From Planctomycetota bacterium (GTDB taxonomy: Bacteria > Planctomycetota > UBA1135 > GCA-002686595): DNA of 64,000 bases. The translations under genes were made by a program, and so were the position numbers. Positions within the stretch are counted from its first letter, which is position 1. The number at the start of each line of letters is the position of its first letter. Below the pieces are notes generated by a model. The model ran no database searches. It was not told where the DNA came from and worked only from the letters and a program-made list of their open reading frames with translations. This document shows, one piece after another, positions 29,286-37,343 of the stretch. The DNA lies in NCBI GenBank assembly GCA_023150475.1, contig JAKLKU010000012.1, forward strand, positions 124,001 through 188,000, read 5' to 3'.

Positions 29286-29336
29286 ACCGGGGCGAACACC
29301 GGGGCGAACAGCCTCGCGATCCCCCTCGCGATCCCC
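29286..29336. repeat. Two adjacent 12-bp tandem duplications
   Basis: ACCGGGGCGAAC occurs twice head to tail (29286-29309), followed after 3 bp by CTCGCGATCCCC twice (29313-29336). They lie in the 246-bp gap between glmM and tsaB, which holds no convincing gene. Confidence 0.6.
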
Positions 29337-29500
29337 CCTGGCGATCACCGCGGCTCCGCACGCACCGCGGCTCTCGCAACCGAGAGTGAACTGCGCGGCA
29401 CGCGGGAGGCGCGCGTCGGTTCGTCCGCGGCTCCCGCTTCCGCACTCAAGGTAACGTTACTGGCTCGGAGCCTCCGCGTCGGCGATCGTCTTTGCCCCTC

Positions 29501-30154
29501 ATGACCGTCATTGCCATCGAAAGTTCGACGCTCCGGCCGTCGGTTGCCGCCTGGCACCGAGGGCGCTGCATTCAAGCGTGGCTCTCGTCGGAGAAGAGCC
29601 ACGCCGCGGACCTGCTCCCCACCGTCGCATCGCTGTTGACGCAACTCGACCGCCAGCCCGGCGACATCGAACGCGTCGTCGTCGGACGTGGACCGGGAAG
29701 TTACACCGGTTTGCGGGTCGCGGCGGCGACCGCGATCGGCGTCGCGCGTGGCACGTCGGCGAGCATCGCCGGCATTTCGTCGTTCGAGGCGCTCGCGTGG
29801 CGCGAGCTCGCGCCCGGCGAACGTTGCGTCGTCTTGGTCGACGCCCGCGCGCACGAAGCGTACTGGGCGATCCTCGCGCGCGGTGCGAACGACGTCCTGG
29901 TCGAGACGGCGCCGTCGGTCGCGCACGTCGAGGACGTACCGGCGCTGCTGCCGCGCAACCTGCCGATCTTCTCGCACGCGGGCATCGAGTTGTCGGTGCC
30001 GCTCGACGACGCGCAGCGCCGAATGGTGCGCATCGATGCGGTCCCTCAAGCGAGCGCGTTGCTCGAGCTCTCGCTCGAGCGCGGCGAACGCTGCGATCCG
30101 GACATCGAGCCGCTCTACCTGCGCGCGTTCGCTGCCAAGCCGCGGCGCGCCTGA
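29501..30154 (+). CDS. tsaB: tRNA threonylcarbamoyladenosine biosynthesis protein TsaB
   Basis: A 217-residue protein of the actin-like TsaB family. It has IAIESSTLRPSVAAW, HAADLLPTVASLL, and the family hallmark VVGRGPGSYTGLRVAAATAIGVA. TsaB is the non-catalytic partner of TsaD in making t6A37 on ANN-decoding tRNAs. The ATG at 29501 is preferred over the TTG at 29492 of the track. It ends convergently with the histone-fold gene, with a shared terminator between. Confidence 0.92.
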   Translation: MTVIAIESSTLRPSVAAWHRGRCIQAWLSSEKSHAADLLPTVASLLTQLDRQPGDIERVVVGRGPGSYTGLRVAAATAIGVARGTSASIAGISSFEALAWRELAPGERCVVLVDARAHEAYWAILARGANDVLVETAPSVAHVEDVPALLPRNLPIFSHAGIELSVPLDDAQRRMVRIDAVPQASALLELSLERGERCDPDIEPLYLRAFAAKPRRA

Positions 30155-30224
30155 GCGCCGCAACGCGTCCTTTTGGCCGATTGGCGCTCGAACTCGAGCG
30201 TTCCGGGCACGCGCCACGAAAGGC

Positions 30225-30260
30225 GAACGCCTCCGGAGGTGCGAACCTCCGAAGGCGTTC
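30225..30260 (-). terminator. Terminator hairpin between tsaB and the histone-fold gene
   Basis: GAACGCCTCCGGAGGT-gcga-ACCTCCGAAGGCGTTC is a 16-bp stem with one imperfect pair. That pair is C-A in a rightward transcript but G-U in a leftward one, and only the leftward side has a short T-run (CCTTTCG). It is therefore best suited to end the histone-fold transcript. Confidence 0.7.
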
Positions 30261-30312
30261 CATTCGAGCCGCGACGAGACGCGCGAGCTGCGCACCTCGT
30301 CTTCCGAGCGGC

Positions 30313-30522
30313 TTACAGGTCTTGCGGGCGCAGCGTCTTGCGGCCGTTCGACATCGCGCGCTTCTCGGCGCAGGCGATCATGCCGCGCACGGCTTCGTCG
30401 AGCGCGCTGTAGAAGTCGCCGGAGACGTTGATCTTCGCGCACGCCTTGGTGCGGCTCTTGGAGATGATCAGGTCGCCCGCAGCCTTCTTCGCCTTGCCGG
30501 GCTTCGCAGCTTTCTTGGCCAT
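30313..30522 (-). CDS. Bacterial histone-fold protein with Lys/Ala N-terminal tail
   Basis: A 69-residue basic protein. Residues 1-16 (MAKKAAKPGKAKKAAG) form a Lys/Ala/Pro tail. Residues 17-69 match a single histone fold: a short first helix with SKSRTKACAK, then SGDFYSALDEAVRGMIACAEKRAMSNG as the long central helix, and GRKTLRPQDL, where the R-x-T...D pairing seen in archaeal histones is kept. The bacterial histone Bd0055 of Bdellovibrio has a similar C-terminal half. It probably dimerises and binds or coats DNA. The gene is monocistronic, divergent from alr, and sits inside a large antisense shadow ORF that could hide it from annotators. Confidence 0.82.
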   Translation of the reverse strand: MAKKAAKPGKAKKAAGDLIISKSRTKACAKINVSGDFYSALDEAVRGMIACAEKRAMSNGRKTLRPQDL

Positions 30523-30867
30523 GTGATGGTTTGCCTTCTCCCCGTAGGGGATCGGTTCTCGTGTGGGATGTTCGGCGCCGCTCGCGAGCCTGTTGGACAT
30601 CGAGAAACGCGCCAATCTGGCGAAAGAATGGCGAGCACGGGGGGGGTCGTCAAGGACCGGGGCGAACGGAATCCGGCGAATCGAGCGCGATTTCGAGGTC
30701 CTTTCGACGCTCGACAGACACTCGTCGGACGGGTGCGCCGAGCTCCCGCGAACCACCCTCGGAACCGCGACGTCGGTGGCGGACGACGCGAGGAACGCTG
30801 CGACGCACGCCGCACGCCGCGCACGTCGACCATTGAACCGCGCGGCGCGAGGAGTAGTCTCCAAGCC
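30523..30867. other. 345-bp divergent intergenic region between histone-fold gene and alr
   Basis: The gap holds the alr promoter at its right end and presumably the histone-fold promoter. It contains a run of eight G (30639-30646) and a small CGCCA-atc-TGGCG hairpin (30610-30622). No gene is seen. Confidence 0.55.
30855..30860 (+). promoter_or_regulatory. Putative -10 (TAGTCT) for alr
   Basis: TAGTCT ends 7 nt before the GTG at 30868, so the transcript may start at the initiation codon. Confidence 0.4.
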
Positions 30868-32061
30868 GTGGAGGCCTATCGGGTCTGGGCGGAGATCGAC
30901 CTCGACGCACTGGCGTGGAACTTGGCGTCGATTCGCAGGCGCATCGGCGCGAATCGCGCCGTGATGCTGGTCGTCAAGGCGGATGCGTACGGCCACGGAG
31001 CCGTCGCCGTCGCCCATCACGCGCTGCGGCACGGCGTCGACGCGTTCGGCGTAGGCACTTCGGCGGAGGCGCTCGAACTGCGCAAAGCCGGCGTCCGGGC
31101 GCGGATTCTCGTGCTCGGCACGATCGTCGAGGACGAAGCTCCGGCGTGCGTCCGCCACGGTGTCGAGATCGCCATCCATTCCGCGGATCGCTGCCGACGC
31201 CTGCAGGCGCTCGCGCGGCGCATGGACACGCGCGCGCGCGTGCACTTGAAGGTCGACACGGGGATGGGCCGGCTCGGTGTGCTGCCGGAACGCGCGATGG
31301 CGCTGCTCGAGCTCGTCCACGCGTCGCCCAATCTCGAGCTCGCCGGGGTCATGACGCACGTCAGCGCTCCGGCGGGCGCGCTCGATCCGCACACGCACGG
31401 CCAGATGGGTCAGTTCGAGCGCGTGCTCGCGGCGGCCCGTGAACGCGGCCTCCTGAAAGGTCCGGTGCACGCGGCGAACTCGGCGTGCATCTTCACCGGC
31501 CTCGATCCGCTGTACGACATGGTGCGTCCGGGAATCAGCGCCTATGGAGTGCTGCCCGGCAACCTGCCCGGCGCGGAAGAGCTCGAGCCGGTGATGTCGC
31601 TGCACACGCAGATCGTTTTCCTGAAGGACCTGCCCGCGGGCGCGCCGGTCGGCTACGGCGGCACGTTCGTCGCCAAACGCGCGACGCGGATCGCGATCCT
31701 GCCGATCGGCTACCACGACGGGATGAGCTGGCGGCTCGGCAACCGCGGCGCGGCGTTGGTGCGCGGCGCCCGCGCACCGATCGTCGGCCGCGTCTCGATG
31801 GACTACACGACGCTCGACGTCACGGCGATTCCGCAGGTGCGCGTCGGCGATCGAGTCACGTTGATCGGCCGCCAAGGCGAACGTGCGATCCGCCTCGAGG
31901 AACTCGCGCACGCCGCCGACACGATCGCGTACGAGATCAGTTGTGCCGTCGGTCAGCGCGTCGAGCGCGTGTACGTCGGCGGCGAAGACGTCTTGCCGCG
32001 CCGGCGCGCGCAGAGCACGCTCCAGCGCTCGCCCGAACCGCAGCCGTCGGCGGGAACTTGA
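30868..32061 (+). CDS. alr: Alanine racemase
   Basis: A 397-residue PLP enzyme that makes D-alanine for peptidoglycan. The PLP lysine is in MLVVKADAYGHGA (K37), the barrel continues with VHLKVDTGMGRLGV and YDMVRPGISAYG, and the catalytic Tyr is in GRVSMDYTTLDVT (Y313). The start is a GTG at 30868 (VEAYRVWAEIDLDALAWNL); the upstream part of the 827-residue ORF is noncoding shadow. The AsmA-like gene follows after 33 bp. Confidence 0.94.
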   Translation: MEAYRVWAEIDLDALAWNLASIRRRIGANRAVMLVVKADAYGHGAVAVAHHALRHGVDAFGVGTSAEALELRKAGVRARILVLGTIVEDEAPACVRHGVEIAIHSADRCRRLQALARRMDTRARVHLKVDTGMGRLGVLPERAMALLELVHASPNLELAGVMTHVSAPAGALDPHTHGQMGQFERVLAAARERGLLKGPVHAANSACIFTGLDPLYDMVRPGISAYGVLPGNLPGAEELEPVMSLHTQIVFLKDLPAGAPVGYGGTFVAKRATRIAILPIGYHDGMSWRLGNRGAALVRGARAPIVGRVSMDYTTLDVTAIPQVRVGDRVTLIGRQGERAIRLEELAHAADTIAYEISCAVGQRVERVYVGGEDVLPRRRAQSTLQRSPEPQPSAGT

Positions 32062-32094
32062 ACGTCGCGCGTCGGCGCCCGACGCGCGTTCGCC

Positions 32095-35000
32095 ATGCAG
32101 CGTCCTCTCTCGTTCGCGCGCTGGGTCGCCTTCGGGCTCGCGCTGGTCGTGCTCGCGGTGCTCGCGCTGCTCTTCGCGTACGAGAAGAGCGGCGTGCTCG
32201 CCGAACGCGTGCGACACGAACTCGGCGCGCGCCTCGGTGACGGGACGACGCCGATCACGATCGGCGCGGCACGGCTGCGGTGGTTCGACGGGCGGCTCGA
32301 ACTCGACGAGCTCCGCATCGGCGACGTCGTCGAGTTCGAGCGACTCGAAGCGGACTTCGACGTGTTCGCGCCGGAAGGGCCCGCGCTGCGCGCCGCGCGT
32401 GCGGCTGGCGGACGCGTGACGCTCGGCGCGCGCCTCGGAGCGCTCGCCCGTGGCGCCCCGAGCGCCGAGTCCGCGACGGATACGCAGCCGAAGATCCTGC
32501 CGGAGCTCGAGCTCGCGGGCGTCGCGCTCGAGTACGAGACCACGACGGGTGCGCGGGTGCCGCTCGGCCGTGTCGACGCGCGCGCCGCCGTGCGCGACGC
32601 GCTCGCCCGGCCGGCGTACGACCTCGAGGGGCTCCTGCGCGTCGCCGCCGAAGACGACCCGCGTGGTGCGCTGCATCTCCAGGCGCGAGCGACCGATCCG
32701 GAGCGCTACGAGTTCGTCGCGTGGAGCGACGACCTCGCGTTCGGACCGGACGCCGTGCCTTCGCTCGCGGCGTCGAAGACACTCGCGGAACTCGCGCCGA
32801 GAGGCTCGCTGAAGCTCGTCGCGCGCTGCATCTTCGACGTGGCGGCGGTGCGACCGGTGCGCGGCTACGTCCGCGCCTCGCTCGCGAACGGCACGGTCGA
32901 CGCGCCGGGCGGACTGCGCTCGATCACCGGCGTCGACGCGGAGCTCGAGCTCCATTGCACGCCGCGCGACGGCGAAGCGTGGACCGCGCCCGCGGCTTGG
33001 CGTGGCGCATTGACCGCGAACGCGAAGTTCGGCGATGCGCGCGCCCGTTTGTTCACCGATCTCGGCGGCGCCGCGGGAGCGGAGCACTACGCGAAGGGGT
33101 TCGTCGAGCTGCGCTCCGCCGACGTCGTGCTCGCCGACCTCGCCGCATTCCACATGCCGGTCGAAGCGCTGAACGCGCTCGAGGCGTACGGCGTCGGAGG
33201 ACGCGCCGATGCGTTCCTCGGCATCGCCTGGCGCGCGAACCACGAAGTCGCGTTCGCGCTCGAATGCGAGACCCGCGGCGAGGGCCGCGTCGACTTCGTC
33301 GGCTTCGCGAACGAACGCGGCGAACGCCGCGGTTTCTCCTGGCCGATCGATCGCGCCAGCGGTCGCGCGCTCGTGCTCTACGAGCCGCGCAACGTGCACC
33401 GCACGCACGTCGCGATCGTCGGTGCCTACGGTCACGGCCGGGACGGCGCGTCGCGCGTCGCCTGCGAAGGCATCGCCCGCACCCACGCGCATGGCGAGCA
33501 CCGCGTCGACTACGACTTCGCGCTGATCGGCAACGACGTGCCGGTCGACGACACGTTGCGCCGCGGCGTCGCTTCGTCCTCGGGCTCCGACGCGATCTGG
33601 CAACGCTTCGCGCCGAGCGGCGGCACGGTCGACGTGCGCGGAAGGATCCAGCAACGCGCGGAGGACCCTGGGTCGGCTTCGACGTTCGAAGTCGAGCTCC
33701 GCGACGTCGCGGCGACGTGGTCGGAACTGCCGGTCCCGTGTGAAGCGCTCCGTGGCTCGCTCGTGCTCGCGTTCGACGCGCGCGGGATCGCGGCGACGAG
33801 CTTCGACCTCGCGGGCCGGCCGGTGTCGAGCGACGGCGCGACGATCCGCGGCCGCTGGCAGGACGATCCCGCGGCGTCGGAACGCATCGCCGCGGAACGC
33901 GCGATCGAGGCGCTGGAGATCCGCGTCGACAACTTGGCGCTCAAGGGCACGCAACGCGACGCGATCGTCGAGCGCTTCCCCGGCGTCGGCGGCGTGCTCG
34001 ACGAGTTCGGGGCGAGTGGCCGCGTCGACGTCGCGCTGCAAGCGACTCTGGCCCGGGCGGGCGGACCGCGGCGCTTCGATTTCGAGATCACGCCGCGCTT
34101 GGTCCAGCTCGCGCCGCGTGCGTTCCAAGTGCAGACGCGCAACGTGCGCGGCCGCGTGCTGGTCGGCGTGCGCGAAGTGCCGCCGACGACGCCGACCGGC
34201 AGTCCGGGAGCCGACGTGACGACGGCGGTCGCACCGCTCGTCGGCGATTGGTCCGGCACGACGCGCGTCGCGTTCCACGCGGAGTTCCCCCCGCGCGGTC
34301 CGGCCGAACTCGCGCTCGCCGGCGCCGGACTCAACCTCGAGAACCGCGCGTTGGTCGGTGCGTTCCGCCAAGCGACGGCGGACGAGCGCGGCGGCGGACT
34401 CGACCTCGAGGCGCTCTCGCTCGAAGGACGAATCGACTTCCGCGGCGCGTTGTCGCTGCCCGACGACCGTTCGCCGCCGAAGACCCGATACGAGGTCTAC
34501 CTGCGCGAGAACGACTTCCAGATCGGCGGCGGGATGAGCTTCGGGCTCCAGCGGCTCTCCGGGTTGCTGGTGCAGAGCGACGGGAAGCTCTCGGGGGACT
34601 CGCTCTCCGCGCGCATCGGTCGCACGCCGATCGCTCTACGCAACGCGCGCTTCGAACAACAGGACGGCGAGTACCTGCTCGCCGCCGAGCCGGAGGCCTT
34701 CGGATTGCCGCTCGATCGCGAGCACATGCGCTTCTTCCTCGACGACGACACGTTGAAGGCGCTCGAGGAGCAACTGCGTTGGCAAGGCGCGATCGACATC
34801 TACGACGCCCAACTGACGCTGCGCGGCCGTTCGGCGAGCGAATCGACGGTGCGTTTCTCGGGTTCCGTCGTGCCGCACGGGATGTTCGTCGACATCGGTC
34901 TGCCGCTGCAGATCGACGAAGCGCGCGCGAAGATCCGCGAACTCGTGCTCGAACACGGCGCCGTGCGTGCGTGGGCCGAGATCGACGGACTCTCGGGGCG

Positions 35001-35754
35001 CATCGCGGACCGCGAGCTCGAGCGCGCGCGGATGCTCGTGACGTACGTCGAGCCCCACTTGTCGATCCTCGACCTCGACGGTCGGCTCGAAGGTGGACGC
35101 ATCGCTGCGCTCGGTTCGGGCGACGAAGCCAACGGCGCCGCGTTCGCGATCGACTTGAGCGAGCCGTACGCGTTCGAGCTCGGCCTCGAACTCGAGCGTG
35201 TGCAAGTCGCCGGCCTCTTGCGTGGGCTCTTCGAGTCGGACTTCGCGAACTCCGGCGAGCTCTCCGGCGATCTGCGCCTCGCGGGGCAGCTCGATCGGAT
35301 CCTCGGCATCCAGGGCCGCGGGCGCGTCGACATCGTCGATTCGCGGCTCTGGTCGATCCCGGTCGTGCGCGATCTCTTCGCGCAGCTCGGCTACGACAAA
35401 CCGGCCGTGTTCCGACGCGTGCGCAGCCGGTTCGAAGTCGCGGACGGCAAGATCGACATGCAGAGCCTCTACGTCGAGAGTCCGCTCGCGCAGCTCGTCG
35501 GCAAGGGCTTGCTCGACCTCGACGGCCGGCTCGCGCACGACTTGGAAGTGAAGTACGCGTTCGTCGACAACCTGGGGCCGGTCACGCGCTTCCTCTACTG
35601 GGTCCAGAACAACTTGCTGCGCGTCGAAGTGCGCGGCGACATGTCGCGGCCGAAGATCCTGTTGCGCGGCATGCTCTCGTTCCTCCAGGGGTCGAAGAGC
35701 ACGCGGCGCGACCTGCCCGTGCCCGCGTTCACGCCGATCCCCGAGCGCTTCTGA
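32095..35754 (+). CDS. Large AsmA-like envelope protein
   Basis: A 1219-residue protein with one N-terminal TM helix (WVAFGLALVVLAVLALLFAYE) and a very long periplasmic part of alternating beta strands. The C-terminal region (FANSGELSGDLRLAGQLDRILGIQGRGRVDIVDSRLWSIPVVRDLFAQLGY, then KGLLDLDGRLAHDLEVKYAFVDNLGPVTRFLYWVQNNLLRVEVRGDM) matches the AsmA/YhdP type. Such proteins are thought to form grooved bridges that carry phospholipid between the inner and outer membranes. It lies between alr and manC, consistent with envelope biogenesis. Exact subfamily is uncertain. Confidence 0.8.
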   Translation: MQRPLSFARWVAFGLALVVLAVLALLFAYEKSGVLAERVRHELGARLGDGTTPITIGAARLRWFDGRLELDELRIGDVVEFERLEADFDVFAPEGPALRAARAAGGRVTLGARLGALARGAPSAESATDTQPKILPELELAGVALEYETTTGARVPLGRVDARAAVRDALARPAYDLEGLLRVAAEDDPRGALHLQARATDPERYEFVAWSDDLAFGPDAVPSLAASKTLAELAPRGSLKLVARCIFDVAAVRPVRGYVRASLANGTVDAPGGLRSITGVDAELELHCTPRDGEAWTAPAAWRGALTANAKFGDARARLFTDLGGAAGAEHYAKGFVELRSADVVLADLAAFHMPVEALNALEAYGVGGRADAFLGIAWRANHEVAFALECETRGEGRVDFVGFANERGERRGFSWPIDRASGRALVLYEPRNVHRTHVAIVGAYGHGRDGASRVACEGIARTHAHGEHRVDYDFALIGNDVPVDDTLRRGVASSSGSDAIWQRFAPSGGTVDVRGRIQQRAEDPGSASTFEVELRDVAATWSELPVPCEALRGSLVLAFDARGIAATSFDLAGRPVSSDGATIRGRWQDDPAASERIAAERAIEALEIRVDNLALKGTQRDAIVERFPGVGGVLDEFGASGRVDVALQATLARAGGPRRFDFEITPRLVQLAPRAFQVQTRNVRGRVLVGVREVPPTTPTGSPGADVTTAVAPLVGDWSGTTRVAFHAEFPPRGPAELALAGAGLNLENRALVGAFRQATADERGGGLDLEALSLEGRIDFRGALSLPDDRSPPKTRYEVYLRENDFQIGGGMSFGLQRLSGLLVQSDGKLSGDSLSARIGRTPIALRNARFEQQDGEYLLAAEPEAFGLPLDREHMRFFLDDDTLKALEEQLRWQGAIDIYDAQLTLRGRSASESTVRFSGSVVPHGMFVDIGLPLQIDEARAKIRELVLEHGAVRAWAEIDGLSGRIADRELERARMLVTYVEPHLSILDLDGRLEGGRIAALGSGDEANGAAFAIDLSEPYAFELGLELERVQVAGLLRGLFESDFANSGELSGDLRLAGQLDRILGIQGRGRVDIVDSRLWSIPVVRDLFAQLGYDKPAVFRRVRSRFEVADGKIDMQSLYVESPLAQLVGKGLLDLDGRLAHDLEVKYAFVDNLGPVTRFLYWVQNNLLRVEVRGDMSRPKILLRGMLSFLQGSKSTRRDLPVPAFTPIPERF

Positions 35755-35783
35755 CGCGCCGCGACGCCGCGCGCCGGACACCG

Positions 35784-35789
35784 TAAGAT
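35784..35789 (+). promoter_or_regulatory. Putative -10 (TAAGAT) for manC
   Basis: TAAGATCGCCGCGC leads straight into the ATG at 35798 with 8 nt between hexamer and codon. Confidence 0.45.
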
Positions 35790-35797
35790 CGCCGCGC

Positions 35798-36862
35798 ATG
35801 TCCGAGCTCTTCGCAGTGATCATGGCCGGCGGCTCCGGCACGCGCTTCTGGCCGGCGAGCCGCCGCGCGAAGCCCAAACAGTTCCTCGCGATCGCCGGCG
35901 AGCGCTCGTTGATCGCCCAGACGTGGGCGCGGCTCGACGGACTCGTGCCGGTCGAACGCCGGCTCGTCGTCACCGCCGCGTCGCAAGCGGAGCTCGTGCG
36001 CCGCGAGCTCCCCGAGCTGCCCGCGCAGAATCTCGTGCTCGAGCCGCTCGGCCGCAACACCGGACCGTGCATCGCACTCGCGTCGGCGACGATCGCGCGC
36101 CGTGCGCCGGACTCGGTGCAAGTCGTGCTCGCCGCCGACCACGTGATCCGACCCGACGAAGCGTTCCGCGCGACACTCGCGGCCGCGGCGGAAGAAGCGC
36201 GGGCGAGCGGCGCATTGATCACGCTCGGTATCCGCCCGACGTTCCCCGCGACCGGCTTCGGCTACATCGAAGCGGACGAAGAAGTCGCGCGCCGCGCCGG
36301 CCAACCGGTGCGCCGCGTCGCGCGGTTCGTCGAGAAACCGCCGCGGGCGCAAGCCGAGCAGTTCGTCGCGAGCGGCCGCTTCTTCTGGAACTCGGGGCTC
36401 TTCGTCTGGCGCACGGACGTGATCGAACGCGCCGTCGGCGAGTTCATGCCCGACGTCCGCGCCGCACTCGAACGAGCCGCGCGCGGCGAGGCCCTCGACG
36501 GTCTCTATCGCGCGCTCCGCCCGGTCGCGATCGACGTCGCGGTGCTGGAGCGAGCGCCCGAACGGCGCATGCTCGCGATCGATTACGAGTGGAACGACGT
36601 CGGCTCGTGGGACGCGCTCGCCGCGGTCAATGCGCCCGACGCGGCGCGCAACGTCGCGACGGGCGGCGCGACGCTGGTCGCCGAGGATGCGACCGGCTGC
36701 ATCGTTCACGGCGCGGCGGGAGAGCTCGTCGCGCTCGTCGGGGTGAAGGATCTCGTCGTCGTGCACGCGCACGGTGCGACCTTGGTGCTGCCCAAGGATC
36801 GCGCGCAAGACGTCAAGAAGATCGTCGAGCGGCTCGAACGCGAGCGCCCCGAGTGTCTGTGA
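35798..36862 (+). CDS. manC: Mannose-1-phosphate guanylyltransferase
   Basis: A 354-residue nucleotidyltransferase making GDP-mannose from mannose-1-P and GTP. Motifs: FAVIMAGGSGTRFWPASRRAKPKQFL, EPLGRNTGPCIALAS, VLAADHVI, GFGYIE, FVEKP, FWNSGLFVWR, and DYEWNDVGSWDAL. The C-terminal phosphomannose isomerase domain of bifunctional enzymes is absent. It probably serves surface polysaccharide or LPS synthesis. Its stop overlaps the next gene's GTG (GTGA). Confidence 0.93.
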   Translation: MSELFAVIMAGGSGTRFWPASRRAKPKQFLAIAGERSLIAQTWARLDGLVPVERRLVVTAASQAELVRRELPELPAQNLVLEPLGRNTGPCIALASATIARRAPDSVQVVLAADHVIRPDEAFRATLAAAAEEARASGALITLGIRPTFPATGFGYIEADEEVARRAGQPVRRVARFVEKPPRAQAEQFVASGRFFWNSGLFVWRTDVIERAVGEFMPDVRAALERAARGEALDGLYRALRPVAIDVAVLERAPERRMLAIDYEWNDVGSWDALAAVNAPDAARNVATGGATLVAEDATGCIVHGAAGELVALVGVKDLVVVHAHGATLVLPKDRAQDVKKIVERLERERPECL

Positions 36863-37308
36863 ATCCCGAGCGTCGAAGTCCGCGCACGCGCGGCGTGCTC
36901 GCGATCGACCACGGCACGCAGAAGTTCGGTTTCGCCGTCGCCGATCCGCTGCGCATCGCGACGCAGCCGCTCGAGAGCCTGCGCGGCGACGAATCGGACG
37001 CGTTCGCCCGGATCGCGAAGTTGCTCGACGAGCGCGACGTCGACACGTTGCTCGTCGGTCTGCCGCTCCACATGGACGGCGGCGTCGGAGCGCGCGCGGA
37101 GGACGTCCGCGGTTTCTGCGCGCGGCTCGCGGCGCGTTTCCCGGAGCTCGCCGTCGTCGCCTTCGACGAACGGCTGACCAGCAAGGCCGCCGACGAGCTC
37201 GCGCGCGAGCTCGACCTCTCGCGCGACGAACGCAAGCGTTGGAAGGACAGCCTCGCCGCGCTCGCGCTGTTGCGCGACTGGCTCGCGTCCGGCGAGCCGC
37301 GACCTTGA
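36859..37308 (+). CDS. ruvX: Putative pre-16S rRNA nuclease / YqgF (RuvX)
   Basis: A 149-residue RNase H-fold protein of the YqgF/RuvX family. It shows GVLAIDHGTQKFGFAVAD, LVGLPLHMDGG, and VVAFDERLTSKAADE near the middle. E. coli YqgF processes the 5' end of 16S rRNA precursor. The start is a GTG at 36859, overlapping the manC stop; another GTG at 36853 is possible. The track shows it fused to a shadow of manC. Confidence 0.9.
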   Translation: MNPERRSPRTRGVLAIDHGTQKFGFAVADPLRIATQPLESLRGDESDAFARIAKLLDERDVDTLLVGLPLHMDGGVGARAEDVRGFCARLAARFPELAVVAFDERLTSKAADELARELDLSRDERKRWKDSLAALALLRDWLASGEPRP

Positions 37309-37343
37309 CGGTCGCGGATCGTTCGCTCACGCTGCTCCGCCCG

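Noticed and set aside
30313-34371. 1352-residue minus-strand ORF across the AsmA-like and alr genes
   Set aside because: It is an antisense shadow of the real plus-strand genes. Only its last 69 residues, from the ATG at 30522, form a real protein (the histone-fold protein).
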